Shown here piece after piece: positions 52,694-61,282 of a stretch of 64,000 nucleotides of DNA. The stretch's first letter is position 1. Each line of letters starts with the position of its first letter. The notes under the pieces are model-generated. The model was not told where the DNA came from. It worked only from the letters and a program-made list of their open reading frames with translations, and did no database searches. Source of the stretch: an uncultured bacterium. Lineage in GTDB: Bacteria; Cyanobacteriota; Vampirovibrionia; Gastranaerophilales; Gastranaerophilaceae. The stretch is from NCBI GenBank assembly GCA_900553895.1, contig USFB01000002.1, positions 1 through 64,000 of the forward strand, written 5' to 3'. Both the position numbers and the translations under genes were made by a program.

Positions 52694-53443
52694 ATGAGTA
52701 AGAGCTTATTTATAGATTTTATGGAAAAAATGCTTGCTTTCCCTCTTTGGATTAAGCAAACAATCTTCTTAAATTTGTCAAACGATTTGACAAATTATTT
52801 AAGTAACGAATTCTTGGATTTGCCCGAAGGCGAATTGTTCCATATTTATAAGCCTGCTCTTTCTGATTTGGGTCAAAACGAACTTTTGACAAAAGAATCT
52901 AAATTCGATGAAAGTATCTATGCATTTATGAATTGCTGTTCAAAAGGCATGTCGTTGATTGAAATTGCAATTGAAAACAATTTTACAATGGAAGAAGTTG
53001 CAAAAGCTTTTACATTCTGCAAAACTTCAGGCTTCTTTTCTAACGAAGTTCCAAATCTTGTTAGCGCGATTGCAGGATTTATTGCGGGAAAATACAGAAC
53101 AGGTGAATATTTTATCCGCGCAGGTAAAATGACAATTGAACAACTTGATGAAGTTCTTGATAAACAAAAAGAAATGAACGAGTCAGGCAAACACGTATTC
53201 ATAGCAGAATTGATGGTTCAAATGGGCTTTGTGAGAGAAAAAGACGTAAAGAGTATTATCTTTATGAAAGAAGAATCAGGAAAAAGATTTTCGCTTAATC
53301 CTGATGATATTCCTACTCTTGCTTTAGAAAAAGAAAGTTTTGATATCAGAGTTGAAAATACGCGTTTGAAGGAAGAAAACGAAATCCTTAAACAGAAAAT
53401 GGATGCGCTTCTTACTTTTATTAAAGACCACAAAGAAGAATAA
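52694..53443 (+). CDS. Hypothetical protein with T2SSE_N-like domain and coiled coil
   Basis: 249 residues. Residues 135-190 (EYFIRAGKMTIEQLDEVLDK, then AELMVQMGFVREKDVKSI) match the N-terminal domain of GspE/PilB-type ATPases, which can bind c-di-GMP. The C-terminal 30 residues are a leucine-zipper-like coiled coil. AGAAGGAT precedes the ATG. Possibly a regulatory or scaffold protein; role unknown. Confidence 0.65.
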   Translation: MSKSLFIDFMEKMLAFPLWIKQTIFLNLSNDLTNYLSNEFLDLPEGELFHIYKPALSDLGQNELLTKESKFDESIYAFMNCCSKGMSLIEIAIENNFTMEEVAKAFTFCKTSGFFSNEVPNLVSAIAGFIAGKYRTGEYFIRAGKMTIEQLDEVLDKQKEMNESGKHVFIAELMVQMGFVREKDVKSIIFMKEESGKRFSLNPDDIPTLALEKESFDIRVENTRLKEENEILKQKMDALLTFIKDHKEE

Positions 53444-53455
53444 TGGGGTTAATGG

Positions 53456-54376
53456 ATGCGTATTGAATATGTTAGGGATGGTTTGGTCGAAGAGCTTCAT
53501 GAAGGGCTTTTTATGCTCTCAACCGAGCCCTATGACACAATTCCTTACTATTTACGTTCTTGCGCAAAACCTTTACAAGCAACGCTTTTAATTGATTACG
53601 GCATAGATTTAACAGAAGAAGAGCTTGCACTATGTTGCGGTTCGCATGCCGGTGAAGAATGTCATATTAGAGTTGCCAAACAAATTTTAGAAAAATTCGA
53701 AATTGATGAAAAGTATCTAAAATGCGGAGTACATCTCCCACTTGCTCGAAGCATGCAAGATAAAATGCTTTTGAGAGGTGAAAAGGCTAGAGCAATCCAC
53801 AATAATTGTTCGGGCAAACACATCGGTTTTTTGGTTATTTGTAAAACTAAGGGATGGGACATGGAAACTTATGATAGACCTGAACATCCTCTGCAAATTG
53901 CCATAAAAAATAAAATAAACACTTTAACCTCTCTTCCTTGCCCTACGGGAGAGGGTTCAAAAGAAGGGGCAACACAGCCTTATCCCGTTACAACAGACGG
54001 TTGCGGAGTTCCAATACTTAGCATGCCATTAAAAAACATGCTAATTGGCTACAAGAATTTACTTCAATACGAAAAAATCATAAACGCAATTCAAAAATAT
54101 CCTTACATTTTTGGCGGTGAAAATCGCTTGGATACAGAAATTATTGAAAAAACTCACGGCTTAATTGCAAAAGTCGGAGCCGGTGGACTTTGTATTGTTT
54201 TTAACGTAAAAGAACAAATTGGATTTGTCGTAAAAATCAATGACTGCTCAATGGAAGCCAGACGTTTTGCAGTTTTAGAAATGATTAACCGTTTGGGCTG
54301 GGGAAATATAGAGTTCGATAAAACTATCAAAACACTGCATGGGCAAGTAGTTGGTGAAATTAAAGTAATACAATAA
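53456..54376 (+). CDS. Asparaginase II-family protein
   Basis: 306 residues. The family blocks are present: YLRSCAKPLQA (Ser/Lys), CCGSHAGEECH, NNCSGKHIG and TDGCGVPI. It would hydrolyse asparagine in the cytoplasm. Between residues about 158 and 172 there is an extra low-complexity stretch (TSLPCPTGEGSKEGATQ) encoded by a palindromic sequence at 53926-53958; see findings. It starts 10 bases after the preceding gene. Confidence 0.88.
   Translation: MRIEYVRDGLVEELHEGLFMLSTEPYDTIPYYLRSCAKPLQATLLIDYGIDLTEEELALCCGSHAGEECHIRVAKQILEKFEIDEKYLKCGVHLPLARSMQDKMLLRGEKARAIHNNCSGKHIGFLVICKTKGWDMETYDRPEHPLQIAIKNKINTLTSLPCPTGEGSKEGATQPYPVTTDGCGVPILSMPLKNMLIGYKNLLQYEKIINAIQKYPYIFGGENRLDTEIIEKTHGLIAKVGAGGLCIVFNVKEQIGFVVKINDCSMEARRFAVLEMINRLGWGNIEFDKTIKTLHGQVVGEIKVIQ
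53926..53957. repeat. Palindromic element within the asparaginase gene
   Basis: AACCTCTC (53926-53933) is the near-exact complement of GAGAGGGTT (53949-53957), with CCCTACGGG in the centre. The arm text resembles the end of the repeat at 55121. Confidence 0.6.
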
Positions 54377-54405
54377 TTGAGTGCTATTTTTATTTATATA
54401 AAATC

Positions 54406-55029
54406 TTATTTATTCTGAGATTTTTTTACATTCATAAAATCACGTCTGCAATTTTGCATATCATTTTCAAAATTTTGATACATTTGTTGGTAAATAGAAA
54501 GTTGTTTATCTGTCACATCTGCGCAATTCATAAGTCTTTTAATAAAGCTTTGTGCGGTTCTATTATAGGTCATAGAGTATTCGTATTTATCTTTTGCTGA
54601 TAAATTATTGTTAACTTTAGCTCGATATTTATTTACAAATTTCTCGTATTCATTCCATACATCATTAACTTTTTCTTCCGAGCCTTTGGCTTCTTCGTTT
54701 TTTATACTTTGCATTTCCATTTTGATTACAGATTTTTTGTTTTGCCAATAAATTTTTAAATCTTCAGAAATGTCATCACAAGCAAGCATTCTATCAATAT
54801 ATGAGATTGCTAACTCTTTTTCCGAAATTGTCGATGTACAGTCGGGTACATTTTTGTCAAATTCTGCAAAAACTTCTTCAAATTTTTCAGATTTACTGTT
54901 GTTTAAACTAACAGTGTCTAAAGTTGTTTTGGATGTTAATAAAGACTTTTCAGTTTCTTGTTGTTTTACAGCGAACTTTATTCCACCAAAGTTTTTAAAT
55001 AGATTTGAGATCTGATTTATTTCTGTCAT
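54406..55029 (-). CDS. Hypothetical helical protein
   Basis: 207 residues, mostly alpha-helical and charged, no signal peptide or membrane segment. AAGGAGT precedes the ATG. The N-terminus has FGGIKFAVKQ, matching the short pattern in the findings. No family recognised. It converges on the asparaginase gene. Confidence 0.68.
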   Translation of the reverse strand: MTEINQISNLFKNFGGIKFAVKQQETEKSLLTSKTTLDTVSLNNSKSEKFEEVFAEFDKNVPDCTSTISEKELAISYIDRMLACDDISEDLKIYWQNKKSVIKMEMQSIKNEEAKGSEEKVNDVWNEYEKFVNKYRAKVNNNLSAKDKYEYSMTYNRTAQSFIKRLMNCADVTDKQLSIYQQMYQNFENDMQNCRRDFMNVKKSQNK

Positions 55030-55120
55030 AAAATAATACTCCTTATAGATAAGTTAACGGCAAGTTTTGTAAAAACTTTAGGATATGTTAAGAAATTGTT
55101 ACATAGCAAATGTTGATAAC

Positions 55121-55252
55121 ACCCTCTCCCGCCTTCGGCACCCTCCCCCCAAGGGAGGGAACTAAAGTCGTTCAATTAGCGTAAACTTGATTACGTTCAA
55201 TTAGCACAAGTTACTCCCTCCCTTGGGGGAGGGTGCCGAAGGCGGGAGAGGG
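55121..55252. repeat. Large inverted repeat (MITE-like)
   Basis: Arms of about 39 bases (from ACCCTCTCCCGCC and its complement) are near-perfect, with one base of difference in a run of C. The centre (CTAAAGTCGTTCAATTAGC and a partly mirrored copy) is itself inverted. Found in a 660-base gap that otherwise holds one small gene. Confidence 0.88.
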
Positions 55253-55371
55253 TATTATTAACCTTTACCCCAAATTATTCCTCTTAGGAAAAATACTGCT
55301 ATTCATAGACGCATTGTGCTGTTCATTTTTTATTTCGGCAATTTCACCTTCAATAATTTCAATTTCTTTTT

Positions 55372-55533
55372 TTATGCTACTTTTGATTTAGCCGGGCAAA
55401 CAGGATGCTGCAATATCTTCTTTTTAGCAGCAATTGCTTTTTCTTTCTCTTCAACAGTAGAGGTTTGCTCTGGAATACCTCTATAAGCGTTTTTCACAAA
55501 TTGGTCAAACTTGTTTATTGAAACTCCAGCCAT
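55372..55533 (-). CDS. Small 53-residue hypothetical protein
   Basis: MAGVSINKFDQFVKNAYRGI opens it; the rest is Lys/Glu/Ala-rich with a CPAK near the end. AAAGGAG lies 6-7 bases before the ATG, which is why I think it is real. No family recognised. Confidence 0.6.
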   Translation of the reverse strand: MAGVSINKFDQFVKNAYRGIPEQTSTVEEKEKAIAAKKKILQHPVCPAKSKVA

Positions 55534-55566
55534 ATAAGCTCCTTTCTTGTTGGGTAAATGTAGTAA

Positions 55567-55598
55567 CAGAATTTATTTTAAGGGTAAATAAAATTCTG
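55567..55598. repeat. Palindrome upstream of the wall-hydrolase gene
   Basis: CAGAATTTATTT and AAATAAAATTCTG pair with one bulge. It may be a regulatory site for either divergent gene. Confidence 0.35.
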
Positions 55599-55692
55599 CT
55601 GAAAATTTTAAGAATTGTAAATATTTTTTTAATTGAGTCAAATATTTTTTTTCACAGGATTTAAAGTCTTTGAAAATGTGTAAGGAAAAATT

Positions 55693-57702
55693 ATGAAAAT
55701 TTCATCTAATTATCACCAACAATTACCTATATCAGCAACAAACAAGGAAGAAAAAAATCCAACTTTTGAAGCACATAAAATGTTACCAAAGTTTACTAAA
55801 AAAGCTAAGTTGGGAGCAGTAACAGCTTTATTTTTATTGCCGACACTTGGAATTATAAACCATTGTAATAATACAAATAATATTGAAGTTGTTGATACGC
55901 CTATTGATACAACCGCTTTAAAAAACTATTTGGATAAAACGCCTGCTACAACTCATATTGTCGAAGCAGGTGAAAATCCGGGAAGCATTGCAAAGCAATA
56001 TAACATTTCTACAATGCGTTTATTAGATGCTAATAACATGAAATCAGGTGATATCATTAATGTTGGTGATACATTAAAAGTGCCTGAATCATATACAGTA
56101 AAAAACATTAATAACGAGGCTGATTTGGCTAATTTTACCGGCTTTGACAAAGAGTTTTTAGATGATTTTATCCAAATGGAAGGAAAAAGAACTGAAGTTT
56201 ATAAAGATATTAATGGAAATAAAACAATAGGGATTGGACATTTTATTACTCCAGAAGAAGGGAATAAATTTGATAATAAAACTTTAAGTGATAAAGAAAT
56301 TTTCACAATGTTAGGGCAGGATATTATTAATAAAGATTTAAATTTAGAAACAATCATTGATAAAAAAAGTTATAAATCTATGCCATCACATCTTAGAGAA
56401 TCTGTTATGGACCTAGCTTTTAACAAAGGCGAAGGTGCAATTAGTGATAATAAAAAATTAAGAGATGCTCTCAATAATAAAGATTATGTAACTGCAATTG
56501 CAAATTTGAATCAAGATTATTCAATAGTAACAAAAGCAAATGGTGAAAAAGTCAGAAAATATGCGAGTGGATTAAGCAAACGTCGTTTGTTTGATATGTA
56601 CAATGCTTGCAAAATATTTAAACGCGGAATTCCTGATAAAGTTTTAGCATCTGCAAAACAAGTTTATGCAAACGGTTTGGTGCAAATGGAAAAAGAGGTT
56701 AAGGAAGGAAAAATTTCTGCAAATGCTTATGAGAACGTAAAAGCTGAATATAAAGGCCTTGCATACAAATGGTATAACGGAAAAATTGGTAAAAAATCAG
56801 AAGGTTTAGATATACAAAAAACAACAAATATAAAACCTGTTGTACCGAACATGGATACATCAAAAAAAGTTTACATAAATGGTGAACCAACAACTTATAC
56901 AGTAAATTCTTTATATGACGATTGGAAAGCAAATGCAAAAGCTAAACTTAGATATATTGCCAGACCAATGCCTGAAATAGACGCAAACGGAAATATAAAA
57001 GCATTGGTAAAAACTCTAAATCCGACCGGCAAAGGAAGATTAAACGGTAAAACAATTATTATCAACCCGGGACATGGTGGGGCTATGAATTACAAAGACA
57101 AAAAGACAGGGAAATTAAATACCAATTTTGACCCCGGAACAAGTAATGCTGTAATGGATAAAAAGAATCCAAATAAAGAAACGAATAATTTTATTGCTAA
57201 TGCAGGAAAATCTTTAGAAGAATGGGTTGTAAACGAACGTATCGCAAATGTTTTAGTTGAAAAAATCAGAAAAGAAGGTGGCAAAGTAGTTTTTGTTCAA
57301 GGTTCTGTTTACAGTGCTCAAAAAGCAATAAAAAACATTCAACAAAGCCAAAAAGTTAATATGATAGTTAGTTTACACAGCAATTCTGCCGAAGATTCAA
57401 GAGGTATCTTTGTTATTGGGAACAAAAGAGGCGGTGTTATTGATAAAGGCGATTTGCAGTTAGCTGAAAAAATTAAAAATAAAATGAATCAAGACAGTTG
57501 GTTTAAAGGAATTACTCACTCAAAATCACAGTCATTAGGTGTATTGTCTTTGGACGGTACTCATACTTCACCTGTTCCCGGAGTTCTGATTGAAACCGGA
57601 AACTTGAAGAACGAAAAAGATGTGGCCAACTTGAATTCAAGCGACTTTAAAAATAGAATGGTTGAATCCATTTTTGCAAGTATTAAAGAAACTTTGAAAT
57701 AA
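55693..57702 (+). CDS. LysM / GH24 lysozyme / amidase fusion
   Basis: 669 residues. A membrane segment at about 40-56 (AVTALFLLPTLGII) anchors or exports it. Residues 87-130 form a LysM domain (THIVEAGENPGSIAKQY). Residues 150-315 are a phage-type lysozyme: Glu163, Asp172 and Thr178 keep the T4-lysozyme spacing E-x8-D-x5-T, followed by IGIGH. Residues 445-669 are an amidase_3 domain (IINPGHGG, SLHSNS, LIETGNL). It could cut both the glycan and the peptide link of peptidoglycan. A separate DNA segment (55567) precedes it; the next gene converges. Confidence 0.88.
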   Translation: MKISSNYHQQLPISATNKEEKNPTFEAHKMLPKFTKKAKLGAVTALFLLPTLGIINHCNNTNNIEVVDTPIDTTALKNYLDKTPATTHIVEAGENPGSIAKQYNISTMRLLDANNMKSGDIINVGDTLKVPESYTVKNINNEADLANFTGFDKEFLDDFIQMEGKRTEVYKDINGNKTIGIGHFITPEEGNKFDNKTLSDKEIFTMLGQDIINKDLNLETIIDKKSYKSMPSHLRESVMDLAFNKGEGAISDNKKLRDALNNKDYVTAIANLNQDYSIVTKANGEKVRKYASGLSKRRLFDMYNACKIFKRGIPDKVLASAKQVYANGLVQMEKEVKEGKISANAYENVKAEYKGLAYKWYNGKIGKKSEGLDIQKTTNIKPVVPNMDTSKKVYINGEPTTYTVNSLYDDWKANAKAKLRYIARPMPEIDANGNIKALVKTLNPTGKGRLNGKTIIINPGHGGAMNYKDKKTGKLNTNFDPGTSNAVMDKKNPNKETNNFIANAGKSLEEWVVNERIANVLVEKIRKEGGKVVFVQGSVYSAQKAIKNIQQSQKVNMIVSLHSNSAEDSRGIFVIGNKRGGVIDKGDLQLAEKIKNKMNQDSWFKGITHSKSQSLGVLSLDGTHTSPVPGVLIETGNLKNEKDVANLNSSDFKNRMVESIFASIKETLK

Positions 57703-57705
57703 AAT

Positions 57706-58554
57706 CTAACAATTAATTTCTAAGTTCGGATTTTTTCTAAACCAAGTTAATTGACGTTTGGCATAGTTTCTTGAATGTTGCTTCAATTTGTCCAAAGCAC
57801 TATCCAGCGTTGCTTGACCATCAAGATAGGTCAAAATTTCTTTGTAACCTATTGTGTCAACGATATTGCCAATTCGCCCGTGTTTTGCTATAAGATTTTT
57901 TGTTTCGTCAATAATTCCCATCTCAACCATAATATCAACACGCTTATTAATTCTATCATACAACCATTCTCTTGATGGAATTTCGGGCATTATCCACTCA
58001 ACATTGTATTCAGGTTCTTTTTCAAGTTGGATTTCAGAAAGCGGTTTTTTAAGAGTTTTAATAAGCTCTAATGCTCTTATAATTCGCCTTAAGTTAGCGT
58101 CCTTTATTCTTTCATAAGTTATTTTGTCAACTTTTTCCAATTCTTCCAGCAAATCTTCTTTTGAGCGTTTTTCTAAATTTGCTCTTAATTCAAAATCCGT
58201 TTCAACTTTTGGCAGGTCATAATGTTCTAAAAGCACTCTAAAATATAAGCCAGTTCCACCCGCTACGATTGGAGTTTTATTGCGCGATAAAATATCTTCA
58301 ATTGCGCGTTTTGCGTCTTCTACATAATTACCGGCAGAATAATTAAATTCAGGCTCAACAATATCTATCAGGTGATGTGGAATTCCTTCGCGTTCTTCCA
58401 TTGTGGGTTTAGCAGAAGCAATATCAAAACCTTTGTAAACAAGCCTTGAATCAGCAGAAACAACTTCGCCATTGAGTTTATGGGCAAGTTCTATTGCTAA
58501 TTTGGTTTTTCCGCTTGCTGTCGGGCCTACTACTGCTATTACTTTTGGTTTCAT
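57706..58554 (-). CDS. miaA: tRNA dimethylallyltransferase
   Basis: 282 residues. The P-loop GPTASGKTKLA, the SADSRLVYKGFDIASAKP block and GGTGLYFRVLLE are those of MiaA. It modifies A37 of UNN-reading tRNAs. TAGAAT lies exactly six bases before the ATG; leaderless. It is divergent from the TPR-NHL gene, the two -10 boxes lying about 30 bases apart. Confidence 0.95.
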   Translation of the reverse strand: MKPKVIAVVGPTASGKTKLAIELAHKLNGEVVSADSRLVYKGFDIASAKPTMEEREGIPHHLIDIVEPEFNYSAGNYVEDAKRAIEDILSRNKTPIVAGGTGLYFRVLLEHYDLPKVETDFELRANLEKRSKEDLLEELEKVDKITYERIKDANLRRIIRALELIKTLKKPLSEIQLEKEPEYNVEWIMPEIPSREWLYDRINKRVDIMVEMGIIDETKNLIAKHGRIGNIVDTIGYKEILTYLDGQATLDSALDKLKQHSRNYAKRQLTWFRKNPNLEINC

Positions 58555-58560
58555 AATTAT

Positions 58561-58566
58561 ATTCTA
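58561..58566 (-). promoter_or_regulatory. -10 box of miaA
   Basis: TAGAAT on the minus strand, six bases before the ATG at 58554. Confidence 0.5.
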
Positions 58567-58584
58567 CCGTAAAATCTAAAACTA

Positions 58585-58593
58585 TGTTATAAT
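58585..58593 (+). promoter_or_regulatory. Extended -10, leaderless
   Basis: TGTTATAAT, six bases, ATG at 58600. The alternative GTG at 58594 would touch the box. Confidence 0.55.
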
Positions 58594-58599
58594 GTGGGC

Positions 58600-59424
58600 A
58601 TGTTAAAACGAATTATTGCAACAATTTTATTATCAATGTCAATTTCTGTTTACGCAGCAGAAATTCCGATTGACGCAAAACTTGATTACAATCAAGGTAT
58701 AGATTTTTATAAATTAGGAATGTATGAAAGAGCTATAGAATCTTTCCGCTCTGCTATCAGAACATATCCTGATTACATTGATGCGTATTATAATTTGGCT
58801 ACAATTTTGGAATATTTAAAACAATATGCTGAAGCTTTAAATATTTATAAACAAGTATATTTAAGAAATCCGAACGATTACGAAGTTATTTATAAATTAG
58901 CTTTGATGAGTTCTAAAATAGAAGATTATACAAAAACCGCAGATTATTTGCGTTTGATACCGCAGTCAAGCAGTTATTATGCAAGAGGTCAAGAGTTAGC
59001 AGAATCTATTAAGATTTCAACAACACTACCGAAACCACAATCAAACACACCTTCAAAAATTGCAACTCAATCAGGAATTTATGAAAACATTTTGAGTCCA
59101 ACTGGAGTTACAACTGATAATCAGGGCAATATTTATGTTGCAACTTTCTCTGATAATTCAATCATAAAAATTACGCCTGACGGCAAAAGACAGGTATTCC
59201 TGAAAAGTGCACTAATCAGCGGTCCAATCAGCTTGGCGAGCGACAGCGTCGGAAATATTTATGTTTCCAACTACAATACAAATAACGTTATAAAAATTAC
59301 TCCTCAAGGTGTAGCGTCTGTGCTTGTTTCAAAAATTGATAAGCCTTACGGATTACATGTCGAAGGAAATATGTTGTTTATAACTTGCCAAGGTTCAAAT
59401 TCAATTTTAAGACAGAAGTTGTAA
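58600..59424 (+). CDS. Secreted TPR and NHL/beta-propeller protein
   Basis: 274 residues. Signal peptide (KRIIATILLSMSISVYAAE). Residues 25-130 are TPR repeats (AKLDYNQGIDFYKLGMYERA), and 155-274 are NHL/SMP-30-like propeller blades (GVTTDNQGNIYVATFSDNSI, then ISLASDSVGNIYVSNYNTNN), fewer than needed for a full propeller. Periplasmic scaffold is a guess. Confidence 0.75.
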   Translation: MLKRIIATILLSMSISVYAAEIPIDAKLDYNQGIDFYKLGMYERAIESFRSAIRTYPDYIDAYYNLATILEYLKQYAEALNIYKQVYLRNPNDYEVIYKLALMSSKIEDYTKTADYLRLIPQSSSYYARGQELAESIKISTTLPKPQSNTPSKIATQSGIYENILSPTGVTTDNQGNIYVATFSDNSIIKITPDGKRQVFLKSALISGPISLASDSVGNIYVSNYNTNNVIKITPQGVASVLVSKIDKPYGLHVEGNMLFITCQGSNSILRQKL

Positions 59425-59426
59425 AA

Positions 59427-60353
59427 CTAATCTAACAAAGAGTTAAATTCTTTAGAAAAATCTGTCTGTTTAAGCTCAATTAACGGCAAATTGTATTCAT
59501 CAGCAAGTTTTTTAACTTTGATGTCATAGTTTATCGCAAGTGCTTTTACGCCGGATTTAATTGCAACAACGTTAGCATGAAATCTCATGCCTATAAGAAA
59601 TTCTAAGTCTGAAATTTTTTTAAAAACTTCGTTTACGGAAAGCCCTTTTATAACTTCAACATTTTCTAAACCTTTTTTATACAAAATTCTTGCGAATTTT
59701 TCACATACAGCTAAATCAATGCTATCTTGAAAAGATAAAACTTCTATTTTTTTGTCAGAAAATTTTTTTACTATTTCATCTGCCAAAGCATTTAAAAATT
59801 TTTCGTTTAAAGTCGGATAACTTCTTAATTGTACGCCAACAATTCCTTTGTTATTTTTCTTAGGCAAATCCAAATCAAAAATAGGGTCAGGTTTTAATTC
59901 CGCATCAATTTTCCAACTTTTTAAAAGCTCTTGTGATTTTTTATCACGCACTGATATTTTTGATGCACGCTTTAATGCAATTTTTGTCAAAAATTGTCCG
60001 AACTTAGAATGAATCGGACCGATTCCTTGTCTAAAAATTTCAACTTTTTTGCCAAAGAATAAAGCGCAATAAATTACGCCGAGATAATATAAAAGGCTTT
60101 TAAAGCTTGTTACGTCCTGCAAAAGGCTCCCGCCTCCTGACACTAAAACATCTGCGTCTTTTATTGCATTAACAAATTTTAACATCGGTACAGAATTTAC
60201 ATTGTATAATTGAGCGGTTTTTTCAGGGTTAGAAGAAATCAAAGTGATTTTTTCAGCACCTTTTGATTTTAATTTATCAACTAAAACATGTGCTATTGCT
60301 TCATCTCCGAAATTATCGAAGCCGATATAGCCTGAAACAACGTATTTTGTCAT
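59427..60353 (-). CDS. csaB: Polysaccharide pyruvyl transferase (CsaB family)
   Basis: 308 residues. GYIGFDNFGDEAIAHVLVD opens the family, followed by SGGGSLLQD, RQGIGPI and the late GMRFHANVVA. CsaB adds pyruvate ketals to cell-wall polysaccharide, which in other bacteria anchors SLH-domain proteins. It shares a base with kdgK (upstream), so it ends the kdg operon. Confidence 0.88.
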   Translation of the reverse strand: MTKYVVSGYIGFDNFGDEAIAHVLVDKLKSKGAEKITLISSNPEKTAQLYNVNSVPMLKFVNAIKDADVLVSGGGSLLQDVTSFKSLLYYLGVIYCALFFGKKVEIFRQGIGPIHSKFGQFLTKIALKRASKISVRDKKSQELLKSWKIDAELKPDPIFDLDLPKKNNKGIVGVQLRSYPTLNEKFLNALADEIVKKFSDKKIEVLSFQDSIDLAVCEKFARILYKKGLENVEVIKGLSVNEVFKKISDLEFLIGMRFHANVVAIKSGVKALAINYDIKVKKLADEYNLPLIELKQTDFSKEFNSLLD

Positions 60354-61282
60354 TAAACATTCTCCAAAACATTTTTTAAGTAAGGAATTGATTGTATTGC
60401 GCCGAAATTTTGTGTCTGCAAACCTGAAACAACCGCAGCAAATTTTGTGGCTTCCGCAGGCGCGTAGCCGTTTGTAATTGCGTATAAAAATCCGCCATTA
60501 AATACATCGCCTGATGCCGTTGTATCAATAGCTTTAGATGTGTTATAAAATTCCGTAAAGCTAATATCGCCTTTATATCCTGTATAATAACCGTTATCGA
60601 TATGAGATTTTACAACAACGATTTTAACTCCTTTATCCCAGAAATAATTCATAACCTTATCAATTGATTCGACGTCATAAAGTCTTTCTGCATCATTTTT
60701 AAGGCTCAAAAATATGATATCAGTATAATCTACTATTTCTTCAAAATATTCTTTTGTGTCGGTAGAATTCATAAAACAAGATGTGTAATTCGGATCATAA
60801 GCCGTCATTACATCATTTTCTTTTGCAAGTTTAAATGCGCTGTGTACAAGTTCTCTTGAACTTGCAGAAAGCGATTGAACAACGCCTGTTGAATACACGA
60901 GTTTTAATTTTTTTATGCAGTCTTCATTTAAATCATCAATAGATAATTTAGTTGCGGCGGTTTTTCTCTTGTAATATAAAAGTTCTTTTTTTTCTGGTGT
61001 ACGAGAAACAATGTACATGCCGTTTTGCTCTTCGTTTGCCTTGATTAAAGAAGTGTCAATATTTTCTTTATTTAAGCTTGAAAGTATAAATTCGCTAAAT
61101 CCGTCGTTGCCGACTTTGGTTACATAAGTGACTTTACCGCCCAATCTTGCGATTGCAACCGCAGTCGTTACAGTATCTCCGCCAAAATACTTGTTAAGCG
61201 TTGAAGTGTCAGCAAGCGTTCCGTTTGAGGAAAGCTCAATTAAACATTCGCCGATTATTGCGATATCTACTTTTGGCTCCAT
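60353..61282 (-). CDS. kdgK: 2-keto-3-deoxygluconate kinase (PfkB family)
   Basis: 309 residues. The opening SSNGTLADTSTLNKYFGGDT and the catalytic TTASGDVFNGGF are PfkB-type; the pairing with KDPG aldolase indicates KDG as substrate. Overlaps eda by 16 bases. Confidence 0.88.
   Translation of the reverse strand: MEPKVDIAIIGECLIELSSNGTLADTSTLNKYFGGDTVTTAVAIARLGGKVTYVTKVGNDGFSEFILSSLNKENIDTSLIKANEEQNGMYIVSRTPEKKELLYYKRKTAATKLSIDDLNEDCIKKLKLVYSTGVVQSLSASSRELVHSAFKLAKENDVMTAYDPNYTSCFMNSTDTKEYFEEIVDYTDIIFLSLKNDAERLYDVESIDKVMNYFWDKGVKIVVVKSHIDNGYYTGYKGDISFTEFYNTSKAIDTTASGDVFNGGFLYAITNGYAPAEATKFAAVVSGLQTQNFGAIQSIPYLKNVLENV

Noticed and set aside
53926..53957. Frameshift in the asparaginase gene
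   Set aside because: The reading frame continues and the later family motifs are in the same frame; the insert is in frame.
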